Origin: Gammaproteobacteria bacterium
Lineage (GTDB): Bacteria; Pseudomonadota; Gammaproteobacteria; SZUA-229
DNA: 64,000 nucleotides
NCBI GenBank assembly: GCA_022340645.1
Contig: JAJDNP010000013.1
Location: forward strand, 1-64,000
Reading direction: 5' to 3'
A model generated the notes under the pieces. That model did no database searches. It saw only the letters and a program-made list of their open reading frames with translations, and had not been told where the DNA came from. Numbering within the stretch: position 1 is the first letter of the stretch; each line of letters opens with the position of its first letter. A program made the translations under genes and the position numbers. Shown here piece after piece: positions 55,706-64,000 of this stretch.

Positions 55706-56896
55706 ATGATTAAACCTCATGGTTCAGACGAACTGAATCCATTATTCGTATACGATTCTGCTGAAAACGATGCATTACAAAAAGAAGCTGAAACCCTGGC
55801 TTCCATCGTTGTAAGTTCAGCGACTGCCGCGAATGCGGTAATGCTGGGCGCCGGCTACTTTAATCCCTTAACCGGCTATATGAATAAGGCTGATGCGCTT
55901 TCAGTGGCGAAAGACATGAAAACCTCGTCAGGTCTGTTCTGGCCGACTCCAGTATTAAACCTGGTTCATGATGCGGGCAATATTAAAGCCGGAGACCGTA
56001 TCGCGCTTAAAGACCCTAACGTCGAAGGACATCCTGTGCTTGCAGTTATGGATGTTGAGGCGGTTGAAGAATTTTCTGACGATGACATCAAGTTAATTGT
56101 CGATAATGTTTACCGCGCAAGCGCTGATGAAGCCCACCCTGGTGTTGACGCTTTTGTTGCACAGGGCAAGGTGTGTATTTCAGGACCAATCAAAGTATTG
56201 AACTTCTCATACTTCCAGAGCGAATTCCCTGATACGTTCCGCACGGCAGTTGAAATCCGCAATGAAATCGCCGAACGTGGCTGGAAAAAGGTTGTTGCTT
56301 TCCAGACCCGTAACCCGATGCACCTGGCACACGAAGAACTCTGTCACATGGCTATGGACCGTCTGGGTTGTGACGGCCTCGTTATTCACATGCTGCTGGG
56401 CAAACTGAAACCAGGTGATATCCCGGCGCCGGTTCGTGATGCTGCGATTCGTAAAATGGTCGAACTGTACTTCCCACCCAACAGTGCAATGGTGACAGGA
56501 TACGGCTTCGACATGCTATACGCCGGACCGAAGGAAGCTGTTCTGCATGCCGTATTCCGCCAGAACATGGGGGCAACGCATTTTATCATCGGCCGTGACC
56601 ACGCTGGCGTGGGCGATCACTATGGTGCGTTTGATGCACAGACAATATTTGATAACGAAGTGCCTGCCGGCGCATTAGACATCGAAATCTTTAAAGCTGA
56701 CCACACTGCCTGGTCGAAGAAACTCAACAAGGTTGTGATGATGTGTGAAGCGCCTGACCACCAGAAAGATGACTTCGTTCTGCTCTCGGGCACCAAGGTT
56801 CGTGAAATGCTGGGACAGGGCATTGCCCCGCCGAAGGAATTCTCGCGTCCTGAAGTCGCTCAGATCCTGATTAACTACTATCAGAGCATTAACTAA
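55706..56896 (+). CDS. sat: Dissimilatory ATP sulfurylase
   Basis: In sulfur oxidisers Sat makes ATP and sulfate from APS and PPi. 396 residues, single-domain homo-oligomeric type. Nucleotide-binding motifs FQTRNPMHLAHEEL and GRDHAGVGDHYG are intact. ATG 55706 (MIKPHGSDELNPLF) has TGGAGAA upstream; 12 upstream codons are not needed. Works with AprBA encoded 2.7 kb downstream. PPi is its co-substrate, which links it to the PPi enzymes at 37-41 kb. Confidence 0.96.
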   Translation: MIKPHGSDELNPLFVYDSAENDALQKEAETLASIVVSSATAANAVMLGAGYFNPLTGYMNKADALSVAKDMKTSSGLFWPTPVLNLVHDAGNIKAGDRIALKDPNVEGHPVLAVMDVEAVEEFSDDDIKLIVDNVYRASADEAHPGVDAFVAQGKVCISGPIKVLNFSYFQSEFPDTFRTAVEIRNEIAERGWKKVVAFQTRNPMHLAHEELCHMAMDRLGCDGLVIHMLLGKLKPGDIPAPVRDAAIRKMVELYFPPNSAMVTGYGFDMLYAGPKEAVLHAVFRQNMGATHFIIGRDHAGVGDHYGAFDAQTIFDNEVPAGALDIEIFKADHTAWSKKLNKVVMMCEAPDHQKDDFVLLSGTKVREMLGQGIAPPKEFSRPEVAQILINYYQSIN

Positions 56897-56920
56897 TAAC
56901 CTGTTTCAGTAGCTGAATAA

Positions 56921-56953
56921 AACGGCGCTGATCGTACGATCAGCGCCGTTTGT
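56921..56953. terminator. Rho-independent terminator after sat
   Basis: AACGGCGCTGATCG and CGATCAGCGCCGTT, a near-continuous palindrome followed by TGTTTA. Active in both directions in principle. Confidence 0.85.
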
Positions 56954-56977
56954 TTATATTATTGTTATAGTGATTAT

Positions 56978-57158
56978 CCGCAAATGAACGCGAATAAACG
57001 CAAATAAAAACTTTACTATTGTGTTCAGTAGCTGGTCAATATGGTTGTTAGAGTAACCTTTGGGAATTAATTATATAAAGTAATCAAGAACATAAACTGT
57101 TCTTGGGTTTACAAATAAAACATTACCGGTATTTGCGTTTATTCGCGTTCATTTGCGG
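56978..57158. repeat. CCGCAAATGAACGC inverted repeat
   Basis: CCGCAAATGAACGCGAATAA at the left and TTTATTCGCGTTCATTTGCG at the right, with perfect pairing over about 29 bp and a centre of about 120 bp. Flanks the 3' end of apbE. A CATCTGTGG fragment lies beside it. Confidence 0.88.
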
Positions 57159-57215
57159 AAGAATATAAAATGTTTATATCTGTGTTTATCTGCGTTCATC
57201 TGTGGACAATATCTT

Positions 57216-58098
57216 TCAATCAATCCAGTAAGCAATATCCTGCATTTTCAGAAATTCTTCCGCCTGCCCGCCACGCAGCATGGCAAGCGTTGACATCATA
57301 CCTGCTTCTATACAGGTATCGGCGGCAACACTCACGGTATGCGGCGCATCGATAACTGGCCAGCCGGTTTTTGGATTCAGGATATGGCTGTAGCGAACAG
57401 CATTTTTCAACAGGTATCGGTTGGCATCTCCGCTGGTGGCTATGGCGCCGCGGTACAGCTGAAACAGGCCGTAGGCCTTATCCGAACCGGTAAGTAAACG
57501 CCCCACTGACCAGAATTTTTTATGCTTGCATGGTGCCGTTAGCGCCAGGTCACCGCCAAAATTTACCAGCACGCTGTCACCCGTAATCTGCCGTGATATC
57601 TGCACAAAGCAGTCAACTGCGTATTCTTTTCCGATACCACCCAGGTCGATCTCCATTCCTGCCGGCAATGTGATACTCCCCTTTTCCCTGATTACTTTCT
57701 GCCAGTCGATGTTTTTCAATATTTTTTTTCACCTGTTTCTTATCAGGAAGATTATCACTGCCGTCAAACGTCCAGATTTGACGCAGCACCCCTGAAGTCA
57801 CATCAAACAGGCCATCGCTGATCTCGTACAATTCATTCGCAAACTCAAGCAGGCGCGATGTTTCCTCGTCAATGGCAACCGTTTCGCCATTGGAATTATT
57901 TATCTGGTAAATAATATTATCTTTTTTATAGCGGCTGAACTTGTCCTCGATGCGCCAGGCTTCATTTGCTACCGCGTTGAGAATTTCCCGTGCGTGCGAC
58001 TCATCTTCAACTTCCATTAAAACATCGCAGGGGCTGGCCATCGCCATAAAGGATCCTTTCCAGTAATCGCCTGCCTTTTTTAATTCTGTTTTACGCAT
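57216..58098 (-). pseudogene. apbE: ApbE-like FAD:protein FMN transferase, frameshifted
   Basis: The N-terminal half (58098 down to about 57722) reads MRKTELKKAGDYWKGSFMAM, ASPCDVLMEVEDES, FSRYKKDN, and DVTSGVLRQIWTFDG. The C-terminal half continues in another frame with IDLGGIGKEYAVDC, LVNFGGDLALT and AATSGDANRYLLK-like ATSGDANRYL, plus HILNPKTGWP. Both are typical ApbE blocks, so this is one gene broken within AAAAAAAA (57722-57729). With seven A the frame is continuous (QVKKILKNIDWQKV). It could be a sequencing error, slippage or true inactivation. ApbE attaches FMN to flavoproteins. No export signal is seen. Confidence 0.85.
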
Positions 58099-58135
58099 GA
58101 ATTTTGAAAAAACAACTTTATAAAAAACTATTTTT

Positions 58136-58315
58136 CCGCAAATGAACGCGAATAAACGCAAATAAAAACAATACTCATTGCTTCACTGTCATCTTGAGCG
58201 ATAGCGAAATATCTTGAACATGGCAAGAAAATGCTAATTTATAAAGATCCTTCACTGTCGTTCAGGATGACAAATAAAAAGATTTTTATTTGCGTTTATT
58301 CGCGTTCATTTGCGG
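58136..58315. repeat. CCGCAAATGAACGC inverted repeat
   Basis: Arms CCGCAAATGAACGCGAATAA and its complement, with a centre containing CTTGAGCGATAGCGAAATA like the centre of the repeat at 9401. The right arm ends 8 bp before the stop of the DUF971 fusion gene. Confidence 0.88.
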
Positions 58316-58322
58316 AAAAAGC

Positions 58323-58970
58323 TTACTTCGGCCGGGGTACAAACGCTACTTCGTCACCATGCTCGACAAGGGTATACGGTTCGGCAAACTGTTTATTCAC
58401 CGTCACCTGTAGGCGATTTGCTTCAAACGGTTCTTTCCAGCGCTGACCCCGTTTACGCATCCAGTCAAGCAGGGTTTCAACATTAGTGACTGACTCAGGG
58501 ATGGCTACCTGTTCTTCGTCTTTGCCTGCAAGTTTCGCCAGCTCAATGAAATACACTAATTTAATGACCACCCTGCCTTCAGCATCGGTTACCCGGGCAT
58601 CGCCCCGGCTCAAGCCAGACTGTTCAAGCCGCTTCAGGTAGTTCTGCCAGTTTGCTTCATAGTTTTTACCTAATTCGTGCAACGTACTCCAGGAATAAAT
58701 GCCGGTGTCGTGTCCATCATCGAAGGTAATTCGCAGCGCATAACCTCCCTGCGGCTCAAGTAGTGAAATATTCACCAATTGTTTGCCATGAACAGGCTGC
58801 TTCATTACCTTGACTTCTGCTGCGGGTGAAAATACACGCAGGTACTCGCAGGGGTACTGGAATCGAAAGCCGTCTGAAAACGCTATTTCCAGTAAACGTG
58901 ACTTTTGATGAAGTTTGATTTCAGTCGGGCTAACATGGTTATTATCCATTTCGGAATGAATTTCTGGCAT
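58323..58970 (-). CDS. DUF971 domain fused to MoaD/ThiS-like domain
   Basis: 215 residues. The N-terminal DUF971 (gamma-butyrobetaine hydroxylase N-terminal-like) domain covers about 1-115: FSDGFRFQYPCEYLRVFSP, GGYALRITFDDGHDTGIYSW. A ubiquitin-like MoaD domain follows (about 130-215), with VVIKLVYFIELAKLAGKDEE and NKQFAEPYTLVEHGDEVAF. The normal Gly-Gly terminus used for sulfur or adenylate activation is missing; the protein ends VPRPK. ATG 58970 is chosen; ATG 58949 is possible. Located between apbE and aprBA. Confidence 0.85.
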   Translation of the reverse strand: MPEIHSEMDNNHVSPTEIKLHQKSRLLEIAFSDGFRFQYPCEYLRVFSPAAEVKVMKQPVHGKQLVNISLLEPQGGYALRITFDDGHDTGIYSWSTLHELGKNYEANWQNYLKRLEQSGLSRGDARVTDAEGRVVIKLVYFIELAKLAGKDEEQVAIPESVTNVETLLDWMRKRGQRWKEPFEANRLQVTVNKQFAEPYTLVEHGDEVAFVPRPK

Positions 58971-59565
58971 ATCTAAAAACAACCTGGATCTGTTTGAGAA
59001 ACTATTTTGGGATATAAATTGAAGACCTATTCTACCCGTATTTTGGTAACAACTGGATTATTTCCCGTAAAGATAATGATTATCACTTGTGAATTAATAA
59101 TATCCCGCCTATGTTATTGTTTTTTATATCATATAAACAATAGCGCTTCACCATAAGAAAAACTTATTGCAACCACAGTATTATTGTTTGGCGTTTTGTC
59201 CTCGAAGGTCTATTCTACCCGCCTGTTGAAACAGGTCACCTGATTGTATTAAATTGCATTTTCAGGTGTTTTGAGCATAAAATGTGTAATCCCTGTTTAG
59301 CACTTTATGCTTGATGGGAGCTTGCGGATCAGGACGACTGGATCACTGGCACCCATAGAAAGCTAAAACAAAAGCTTTGTCACAGCAACTGTTCTATTGC
59401 AGTTACTGAAAATATATTTTGATTCTAACAGGCAACCAAACCGAGCAATAACGGCTGCCAGAAAGATCGAAAAAAGATAGAAATCAAACATGGCTGCACA
59501 CATGTAGCGCTTTGTTTTATTACTATTGCAATTGCATAACTTAAATACTCTAGGAGTTAATACTA
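58971..59565. promoter_or_regulatory. Control region upstream of aprBA
   Basis: 595 bp without a gene. GAAGACCTATTCTACCCG at 59021 and GAAGGTCTATTCTACCCG at 59204 are direct repeats with two differences, 183 bp apart. The second is followed by the small hairpin CCTGT-TGAA-ACAGG. TAGGAGTT precedes aprB. No -35/-10 call is made. Confidence 0.45.
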
Positions 59566-60039
59566 ATGCCTACATTTGTACGTACTGAGAAATGTGATGG
59601 GTGTAAAGGTCAAGACCGTACGGCTTGCATGTACATCTGCCCACATGATCTTATGAAATTAGACAAAGATGGTTCTGAAACTGGTCACGCCATGAAGTCT
59701 TACAACCAGGAACCAGAACAATGCTGGGAATGTTATTCCTGCGTTAAAATCTGTCCTCAAAACGCAATTGAAGCTCGTCACTATGCTGACGTTGTACCCC
59801 TGGGCGGTTCTGTACAGCCTTTACGTGGTACCGATTCAATTATGTGGACCATCAAGTTCCGTAACGGCAACATGAAACGCTTCAAGTTCCCTATTCGTAC
59901 GACTGCAGAAGGTTCTATCGATCCTTATGCTGGTAAACCTGCTGCTGATATGTCGAAGATTGCAGAGCCTGGCTTCTTCAACCACATGGAACAGAATGGC
60001 TACCGTGCTGGCGATCCTAGCGAATTAATTAATAAATAA
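59566..60039 (+). CDS. aprB: APS reductase beta subunit
   Basis: 157-residue iron-sulfur subunit. Two [4Fe-4S] motifs: CDGCKGQDRTACMYICP (long loop form) and CWECYSCVKICP. The C-terminal tail wraps the alpha subunit in known structures (MWTIKFRNGNMKRFKFPIR onward). In sulfur oxidisers it passes electrons from sulfite oxidation to the membrane. No aprM or qmo genes for that step are in the window. Starts at ATG with TAGGAGT. Confidence 0.97.
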   Translation: MPTFVRTEKCDGCKGQDRTACMYICPHDLMKLDKDGSETGHAMKSYNQEPEQCWECYSCVKICPQNAIEARHYADVVPLGGSVQPLRGTDSIMWTIKFRNGNMKRFKFPIRTTAEGSIDPYAGKPAADMSKIAEPGFFNHMEQNGYRAGDPSELINK

Positions 60040-60058
60040 ATATTAGAGGTTTAGAAAA

Positions 60059-62044
60059 ATGGCCGAATTTGGTAATCCAGATGTTATTGAAGAAGAAGTA
60101 GACATTCTTCTTATCGGTGGCGGTATGGCCTGTTGCGGTGCAGCGTTTGAAATTCCACGCTGGATAGAAGCATCAGGTGCAAACCTTAAAGTTAAATTAG
60201 TTGACAAAGCTGCTATGGACCGTTCCGGCGCTGTAGCTCAAGGTTTGTCAGCTATTAACACCTACATTGGATCTGAACAGGATCCAGCTGACTATGCTCG
60301 TATGGTTTCTAACGACCTTATGGGTATCACTCGTGATGACCTTGCGTACGATTTAGGTCGCCACGTAGATGAATCTGTTCACCTGTTTGAAGAATGGGGT
60401 CTGCCTATTTGGAAAACAGACGAAAACGGTGAACGTTATGACGGTTCTAAAGGCATGACATCACTGAAAGACGGTGGCAAGCCTGTACGTTCTGGTAAAT
60501 GGCAAATCATGATCAATGGTGAGTCTTACAAGTGGATTGTTGCTGAAGCTGCTAAAAAAGCTTTAGGTATCGACAACATCCAGGAACGTATCTTCATTGT
60601 GAAATTGATCAATGATAAAAATGATCCTAGCCGCATCGCTGGTGCTGTTGGTTTCTCTACTCGTGAAGACCAGATCGTTGTCTACAAAGCCAAGGCAATC
60701 CTGCTGGCTGCCGGTGGTTGTGTGAACATCTTCCGTCCGCGTTCTGTTGGTGAAGGTACCGGCCGTGCCTGGTACCCGGTATGGAATGCAGGTTCTACCT
60801 ACTCAATGGCTGCTGAAGCAGGCGCTGAGCTGACACTGATGGAAAATCGTTTCGTACCTACCCGTTTCAAAGACGGTTACGGCCCTGTAGGCGCATGGTT
60901 CCTGCTGTTTAAAGCTCAGGCTACTAACGCTTATGGCGAAACCTACATGACACGCAACAAAGAAATGCTGGACGACTATCCTCCGTACGGCCAGGCTGCA
61001 GTTCCTGCTTCTTGTCTGCGTAACCACTTAATGCTGAAAGAGATGAAAGAAGGTCGTGGACCTATCTGGATGGACACAGTAACTGCGCTGGCTAAACTGC
61101 GTGAAACTCTGTCACCTCGCGAAGTCAAGCACCTTGAAGCTGAAGCATGGGAAGACTTCCTTGACATGTGTGTTGGCCAGTGTGGTATCTGGGTTGGTGA
61201 AAACGTTGAGCCAGAGAAGAAAAACTCTGAGCTGATGCCTACCGAACCATACCTGCTGGGTTCTCACTCTGGTTGTTGCGGTATCTGGACTTCAGGTCCT
61301 GAAGATGTAGGCGCGCCTACAACTGAAACTGAAACTGGCGTACCTGATCACCTGCCTTCTGGCTGGAACTGGGGCTACCGTGGCATGACCACTGTAAACG
61401 GCCTGTTCACAGCGGGTGACGGTGTTGGCGCTTCTGGCCACAAGTTCTCTTCTGGCTCACATGCTGAAGGCCGTCTGGCTGCTAAAGCAATGGTTAAGTA
61501 CTGTCTTGACAATGCGGATTACAAACCTGAACTGGATACATCTGTTGATGATCTGGTTGCTGAAATCTATCAGCCGGTTAAGACTTACCTTGAGCACAAA
61601 GATTACACCACAGCTATCGATGTTAACCCCAACTATATCACTCCCAAGATGCTGCAGTTCCGTCTGCAGAAGATCATGGACGAGTACGTTGCGGGTGTGG
61701 CTACTTACTACAACACTAACGCAGAAATGATGAAAGTGGCTGGTGAGAAGCTGGACATGCTGAAAGAAGACGCTGAGAAGATGCGTGCGAAAGACCTTCA
61801 CGAATTACTTCGTGCATGGGAAAACTACCACCGTATCCTGACAGCTGAAGCGCACATGAAGCACATCGAGTTCCGTGAGGAATCTCGTTACCCAGGTTTC
61901 TACTATCGTACAGATAAAAACTTCATCGATGAAGAAAACTGGCACTGCTTCGTTAACTCAATCTACGACAAGAATACCAAGAAGTGGACATGCTTCAAGC
62001 GTGCACACGTTGACCTGGTAGACAAGTCTAAACTGTTCAAGTAA
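60059..62044 (+). CDS. aprA: APS reductase alpha subunit
   Basis: 661-residue flavoprotein that converts sulfite plus AMP to APS in the oxidative direction. FAD site LLIGGGMACCGAAFEI, active-site regions AMDRSGAVAQGLSAIN and RPRSVGEGTGRAW, and the late GSHSGCCGIWTSGPED. GAGG precedes ATG. 19 bp after aprB, so co-transcribed. The use of GCT/GTA/CGT codons is stronger than in neighbours, as expected for a very highly expressed enzyme. Confidence 0.97.
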   Translation: MAEFGNPDVIEEEVDILLIGGGMACCGAAFEIPRWIEASGANLKVKLVDKAAMDRSGAVAQGLSAINTYIGSEQDPADYARMVSNDLMGITRDDLAYDLGRHVDESVHLFEEWGLPIWKTDENGERYDGSKGMTSLKDGGKPVRSGKWQIMINGESYKWIVAEAAKKALGIDNIQERIFIVKLINDKNDPSRIAGAVGFSTREDQIVVYKAKAILLAAGGCVNIFRPRSVGEGTGRAWYPVWNAGSTYSMAAEAGAELTLMENRFVPTRFKDGYGPVGAWFLLFKAQATNAYGETYMTRNKEMLDDYPPYGQAAVPASCLRNHLMLKEMKEGRGPIWMDTVTALAKLRETLSPREVKHLEAEAWEDFLDMCVGQCGIWVGENVEPEKKNSELMPTEPYLLGSHSGCCGIWTSGPEDVGAPTTETETGVPDHLPSGWNWGYRGMTTVNGLFTAGDGVGASGHKFSSGSHAEGRLAAKAMVKYCLDNADYKPELDTSVDDLVAEIYQPVKTYLEHKDYTTAIDVNPNYITPKMLQFRLQKIMDEYVAGVATYYNTNAEMMKVAGEKLDMLKEDAEKMRAKDLHELLRAWENYHRILTAEAHMKHIEFREESRYPGFYYRTDKNFIDEENWHCFVNSIYDKNTKKWTCFKRAHVDLVDKSKLFK

Positions 62045-62067
62045 TTTCTGAATAGTTGAGTTACTGA

Positions 62068-62098
62068 AATCCGGGCGCCTTCTGGTGCCCGGATTTTT
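62068..62098 (+). terminator. Rho-independent terminator after aprA
   Basis: CCGGGCGCC-TTCT-GGTGCCCGG followed by ATTTTTC; one G-T pair. Confidence 0.88.
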
Positions 62099-62106
62099 CA
62101 TTTATA

Positions 62107-62175
62107 ACATGAGAGTTATAAGTTTTAAGTTTATGTTGTTTTAACTTTGAACTTATAACTTACAATTTGTAACTA
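62107..62175. repeat. AT-rich AGTTTTAAGTTA inverted repeat, copy 3
   Basis: GAGTTATAAGTTTTAAGTTT at the left and GAACTTATAACTTACAATTT at the right. Similar to the repeats at 17743 and 35001. Confidence 0.6.
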
Positions 62176-62229
62176 ACATTTCACTGCAGCTTCAAACACA
62201 ATGATAGAACTGAACAACCAGGTAAACAA

Positions 62230-63141
62230 ATGAGCAAAGACGACTCTTTCAAATTTAATCTTCCCCACTCAAGTCCTGTGGTTCCCACCCGCCTTGAACT
62301 GGATGATAAATTAAAATTCCGTTGTCATCGAGGTGTTTCCTGCTGGAACATGTGCTGCTCCCGTGCAGATGTCACGCTGGCGCCCTATGACATCATTCGT
62401 CTGAAAAATGCCCTGGGCATGGACTCTACCGAATTTTTGAAACAACATACCGTCCCCTTTGAGCTGGATTCACACAATGTGCCCGGGCTGAAATTGCGCA
62501 CCGATGATAGCGGCGCCTGCCTTTTCATGAAGGAAGAAGGCTGCTCGGTTTACGCAGACCGTCCCACTGCCTGCCGTTATTACCCTTCAGGCCTGTTGTC
62601 AATGAAATCAATCAGCGAATCAACCGATGAACGCCACTTTCTGCTGATCAAGGAAGACCACTGCAAGGGCCACGATGAGGACCATATCCAGACAATCGCT
62701 GAATACCGAAAAGAGCAAGGCGTCGAAATTTACGATGACCTCAACCATGAGTGGTATCAGATCATCCTGAAGAAAAAATCCACCGGCCCGACAATAGGCA
62801 AACCGTCCGAGATGAGTTTACAGCTGTTTTTTATGGCCAGCTACGATATTGACCGCTTCCGCCGCTTCGTTTTAAGCGATGCCTTCATCAAGATGTACGA
62901 TCTGTCTGATGAAGAGTACGCCGAACTTGAAACGGACGACATCGCCCTGATGAAATTCGGCTTCCAGCTGATGAAGCAGGTGTTCTTTGGCGAAATGACA
63001 ATAAAAGAACGTGAAGGCGCCTGGGAAAAACGTGTTGAAGAACGCCGTGAAATTCTGGAATTGCGCAAGCAGGCAGAAATTGCCGATCACCTGAGAAAAC
63101 AGGAAGAAGCCCGCAAAGCTGCTTTAGACGATAAAGATTAA
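62230..63141 (+). CDS. YkgJ family cysteine cluster protein
   Basis: 303 residues. The N-terminal cysteine cluster FRCHRGVSCWNMCCSRADV and ACLFMKEEGCSVYADRPTAC is the CxnCx3CC...C pattern of the YkgJ (zinc/iron-chelating) family. The C-terminal half is helical and ends in a charged coiled coil (KQAEIADHLRKQEEARKAA). Function unknown; a metal site is likely. It follows the apr operon but has its own leader. Confidence 0.88.
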   Translation: MSKDDSFKFNLPHSSPVVPTRLELDDKLKFRCHRGVSCWNMCCSRADVTLAPYDIIRLKNALGMDSTEFLKQHTVPFELDSHNVPGLKLRTDDSGACLFMKEEGCSVYADRPTACRYYPSGLLSMKSISESTDERHFLLIKEDHCKGHDEDHIQTIAEYRKEQGVEIYDDLNHEWYQIILKKKSTGPTIGKPSEMSLQLFFMASYDIDRFRRFVLSDAFIKMYDLSDEEYAELETDDIALMKFGFQLMKQVFFGEMTIKEREGAWEKRVEERREILELRKQAEIADHLRKQEEARKAALDDKD

Positions 63142-63159
63142 TAACATTGTTTAAATATG

Positions 63160-63220
63160 TAGGTTCGAATTTATTCGGACAATACTGCCGATATTAATGT
63201 CCGAATAAATTCGAACCTAC
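63160..63220. repeat. AGGTTCGAATTTATTCGGAC inverted repeat, copy 3
   Basis: Exact 20-bp arms at 63161-63180 and 63200-63219 with a 19-bp centre. Identical arms to the copy at 3144-3210, 60 kb away. Not nested in another repeat here. Confidence 0.88.
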
Positions 63221-63242
63221 AGTTTCACCCTTAAATCATACG

Positions 63243-63758
63243 ATGCATAACTCCGTCACAGTCGGCATACTGTCAGATTCCCATGGCTACCTCGACCCGA
63301 GAATAGCGCAAACCGTCAACCAGTGTGACTACATTGTGCACGCCGGTGATATATTCAACGCACAGGTACTGGAACAATTAAAACCCGGCAAAAAGCTGGT
63401 TGCCGTTGCAGGTAACAATGACCATACATCTTTCTGGAAAAAAGATGAGGCTCATATTGTGCGCACTCTGCCACCCAGGGCTTCACTGGAATTACCAGGC
63501 GGCCTGCTGGTAGTCGAACACGGTCATCGCCTGGGCAACCATCCAGATCATCAGCAACTCAGATCAGACTATGCCGCAGCACGGTTGATTGTTTATGGCC
63601 ATACACATCATCGGGCAAATGACCAGGCTGCTGAACCCTGGGTAGTTAACCCGGGCGCCTCTGGAAGAACCCGCACCCATGGCGGCCCATCGTGCATGGT
63701 GCTGCATGCCAGTCTGTATGAGTGGAAAATTGATACGGTTGCGTTTAATGAAAGTTAG
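63243..63758 (+). CDS. YfcE/MJ0936-type metallophosphoesterase
   Basis: 171 residues of the calcineurin-like phosphodiesterase fold. Metal ligands in SDSHGYL, HAGDIFNA, AGNNDH, VEHGHRLG and YGHTHH. Length and order match YfcE-type enzymes, which hydrolyse phosphodiesters in the cytoplasm. True substrate unknown. Starts at ATG 63243 just after the hairpin repeat. Confidence 0.93.
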   Translation: MHNSVTVGILSDSHGYLDPRIAQTVNQCDYIVHAGDIFNAQVLEQLKPGKKLVAVAGNNDHTSFWKKDEAHIVRTLPPRASLELPGGLLVVEHGHRLGNHPDHQQLRSDYAAARLIVYGHTHHRANDQAAEPWVVNPGASGRTRTHGGPSCMVLHASLYEWKIDTVAFNES

Positions 63759-63771
63759 CATCGCTTGAATA

Positions 63772-63845
63772 TTTTATTGGTCGTTGGTCGTTTGACCACT
63801 GACAAATGACGAAAGACGAACAACAAACGACCAATAACCAATGAC
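63772..63845. repeat. Inverted repeat of GGTCGTT type
   Basis: ATTGGTCGTTGGTCGTTTGA at the left and CAAACGACCAATAACCAAT at the right, with a short GACGAAAGACGAAC centre. It separates the phosphoesterase gene from the convergent minus-strand gene. Confidence 0.7.
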
Positions 63846-63850
63846 TAATT

Positions 63851-64000
63851 CTACGCCTTGATATAAACCCAGCCATGTTTCAACCGTTCAGGAATTAACT
63901 CCTTTGCGGTTTTATCACTCATTACGCCGGGCAACAACTTAATTTGGGCACCCTCTTTTTCTGCAGCCTTGCGAACAGATATCTGGCAGGCATAAACCGA
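63851..64000 (-). CDS. Partial gene, probably DsrE-like family (3' end)
   Basis: An open frame enters from the right edge and stops at 63851, giving the last 49 residues: SVYACQISVRKAAEKEGAQI, then KLLPGVMSDKTAKELIP and KHGWVYIKA. The VYACQISVRKA segment followed by an acidic/basic helix and a short final strand resembles the C-terminus of DsrE/DsrF-like proteins. The start and most of the protein lie outside the window, so the family call is tentative. Confidence 0.55.
   Translation of the reverse strand, partial: SVYACQISVRKAAEKEGAQIKLLPGVMSDKTAKELIPERLKHGWVYIKA

Overview
The window looks like the chromosome of a chemolithotrophic sulfur-oxidising gammaproteobacterium. It carries a full reverse-acting (oxidative) dissimilatory sulfite reductase operon in the order known from Allochromatium vinosum, dsrABEFHCMKLJOPNR. 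It also holds the AMP-dependent sulfite oxidation genes sat and aprBA, a protein resembling sulfur globule proteins, and a pyrophosphate-based phosphofructokinase and proton pump module typical of autotrophic sulfur oxidisers and methylotrophs. I cannot name the species. No rRNA, tRNA or CRISPR array was recognised.

Layout. 1-10.3 kb is an accessory stretch of single genes (phosphopantetheinyl transferase, two 2-oxoglutarate oxygenases, GNAT, cupin, a VPLPA-CTERM surface protein, a GC-rich transaldolase, a hemolysin III protein, Hsp20). Between them lie repeats, including five copies of a 71-bp element built of four consecutive hairpins and two copies of a MITE-like element. 10.4-15.6 kb holds a LuxR-type response regulator and a 1448-residue CheB/CheR/PAS histidine kinase. 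15.8-18.7 kb is a minus-strand set of five genes: a TauD-like dioxygenase, a 62-residue unknown, a Cas6/Cmx6-like protein, a DsrC paralogue without the redox cysteines, and a 67-residue unknown. It is divergent from the dsr operon. 19.1-32.4 kb is dsrABEFHCMKLJOPNR, followed directly by a GAF-histidine kinase and a NarL-type regulator where A. vinosum has dsrS.

34.5-41.3 kb carries a rhodanese, a LexA-like S24 domain without a DNA-binding part, a SlyD-like FKBP, PPi-phosphofructokinase, adenylate kinase and a K+-independent H+-pyrophosphatase. 41.7-45 kb has a DksA-like protein, a second CTERM protein, a periplasmic MsrA and decayed outer-membrane protein fragments. 45.8-54.4 kb is a phosphate regulon (pstCAB-phoU-phoBR-pstS) with clear Pho boxes before pstC and pstS. 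54.8-63.8 kb contains the sulfur globule-like gene divergent from sat, a frameshifted apbE, a DUF971-MoaD fusion, aprBA, a YkgJ protein and a YfcE-like phosphoesterase. The 3' part of a probable DsrE-like gene runs off the right edge.

How it works together. Stored sulfur would be delivered through DsrEFH and DsrC, oxidised to sulfite by DsrAB with DsrL, and linked to the membrane by DsrMKJOP. Sulfite would then be oxidised by AprBA to APS, and Sat would make ATP from APS. PPi released by biosynthesis could be recycled by the PPi-phosphofructokinase and the H+-pyrophosphatase. The observations most worth following are the orphan Cas6-like/DsrC-like/TauD cluster, the two-component system at the end of dsr, and the nested hairpin repeats with an apparently fixed insertion site.
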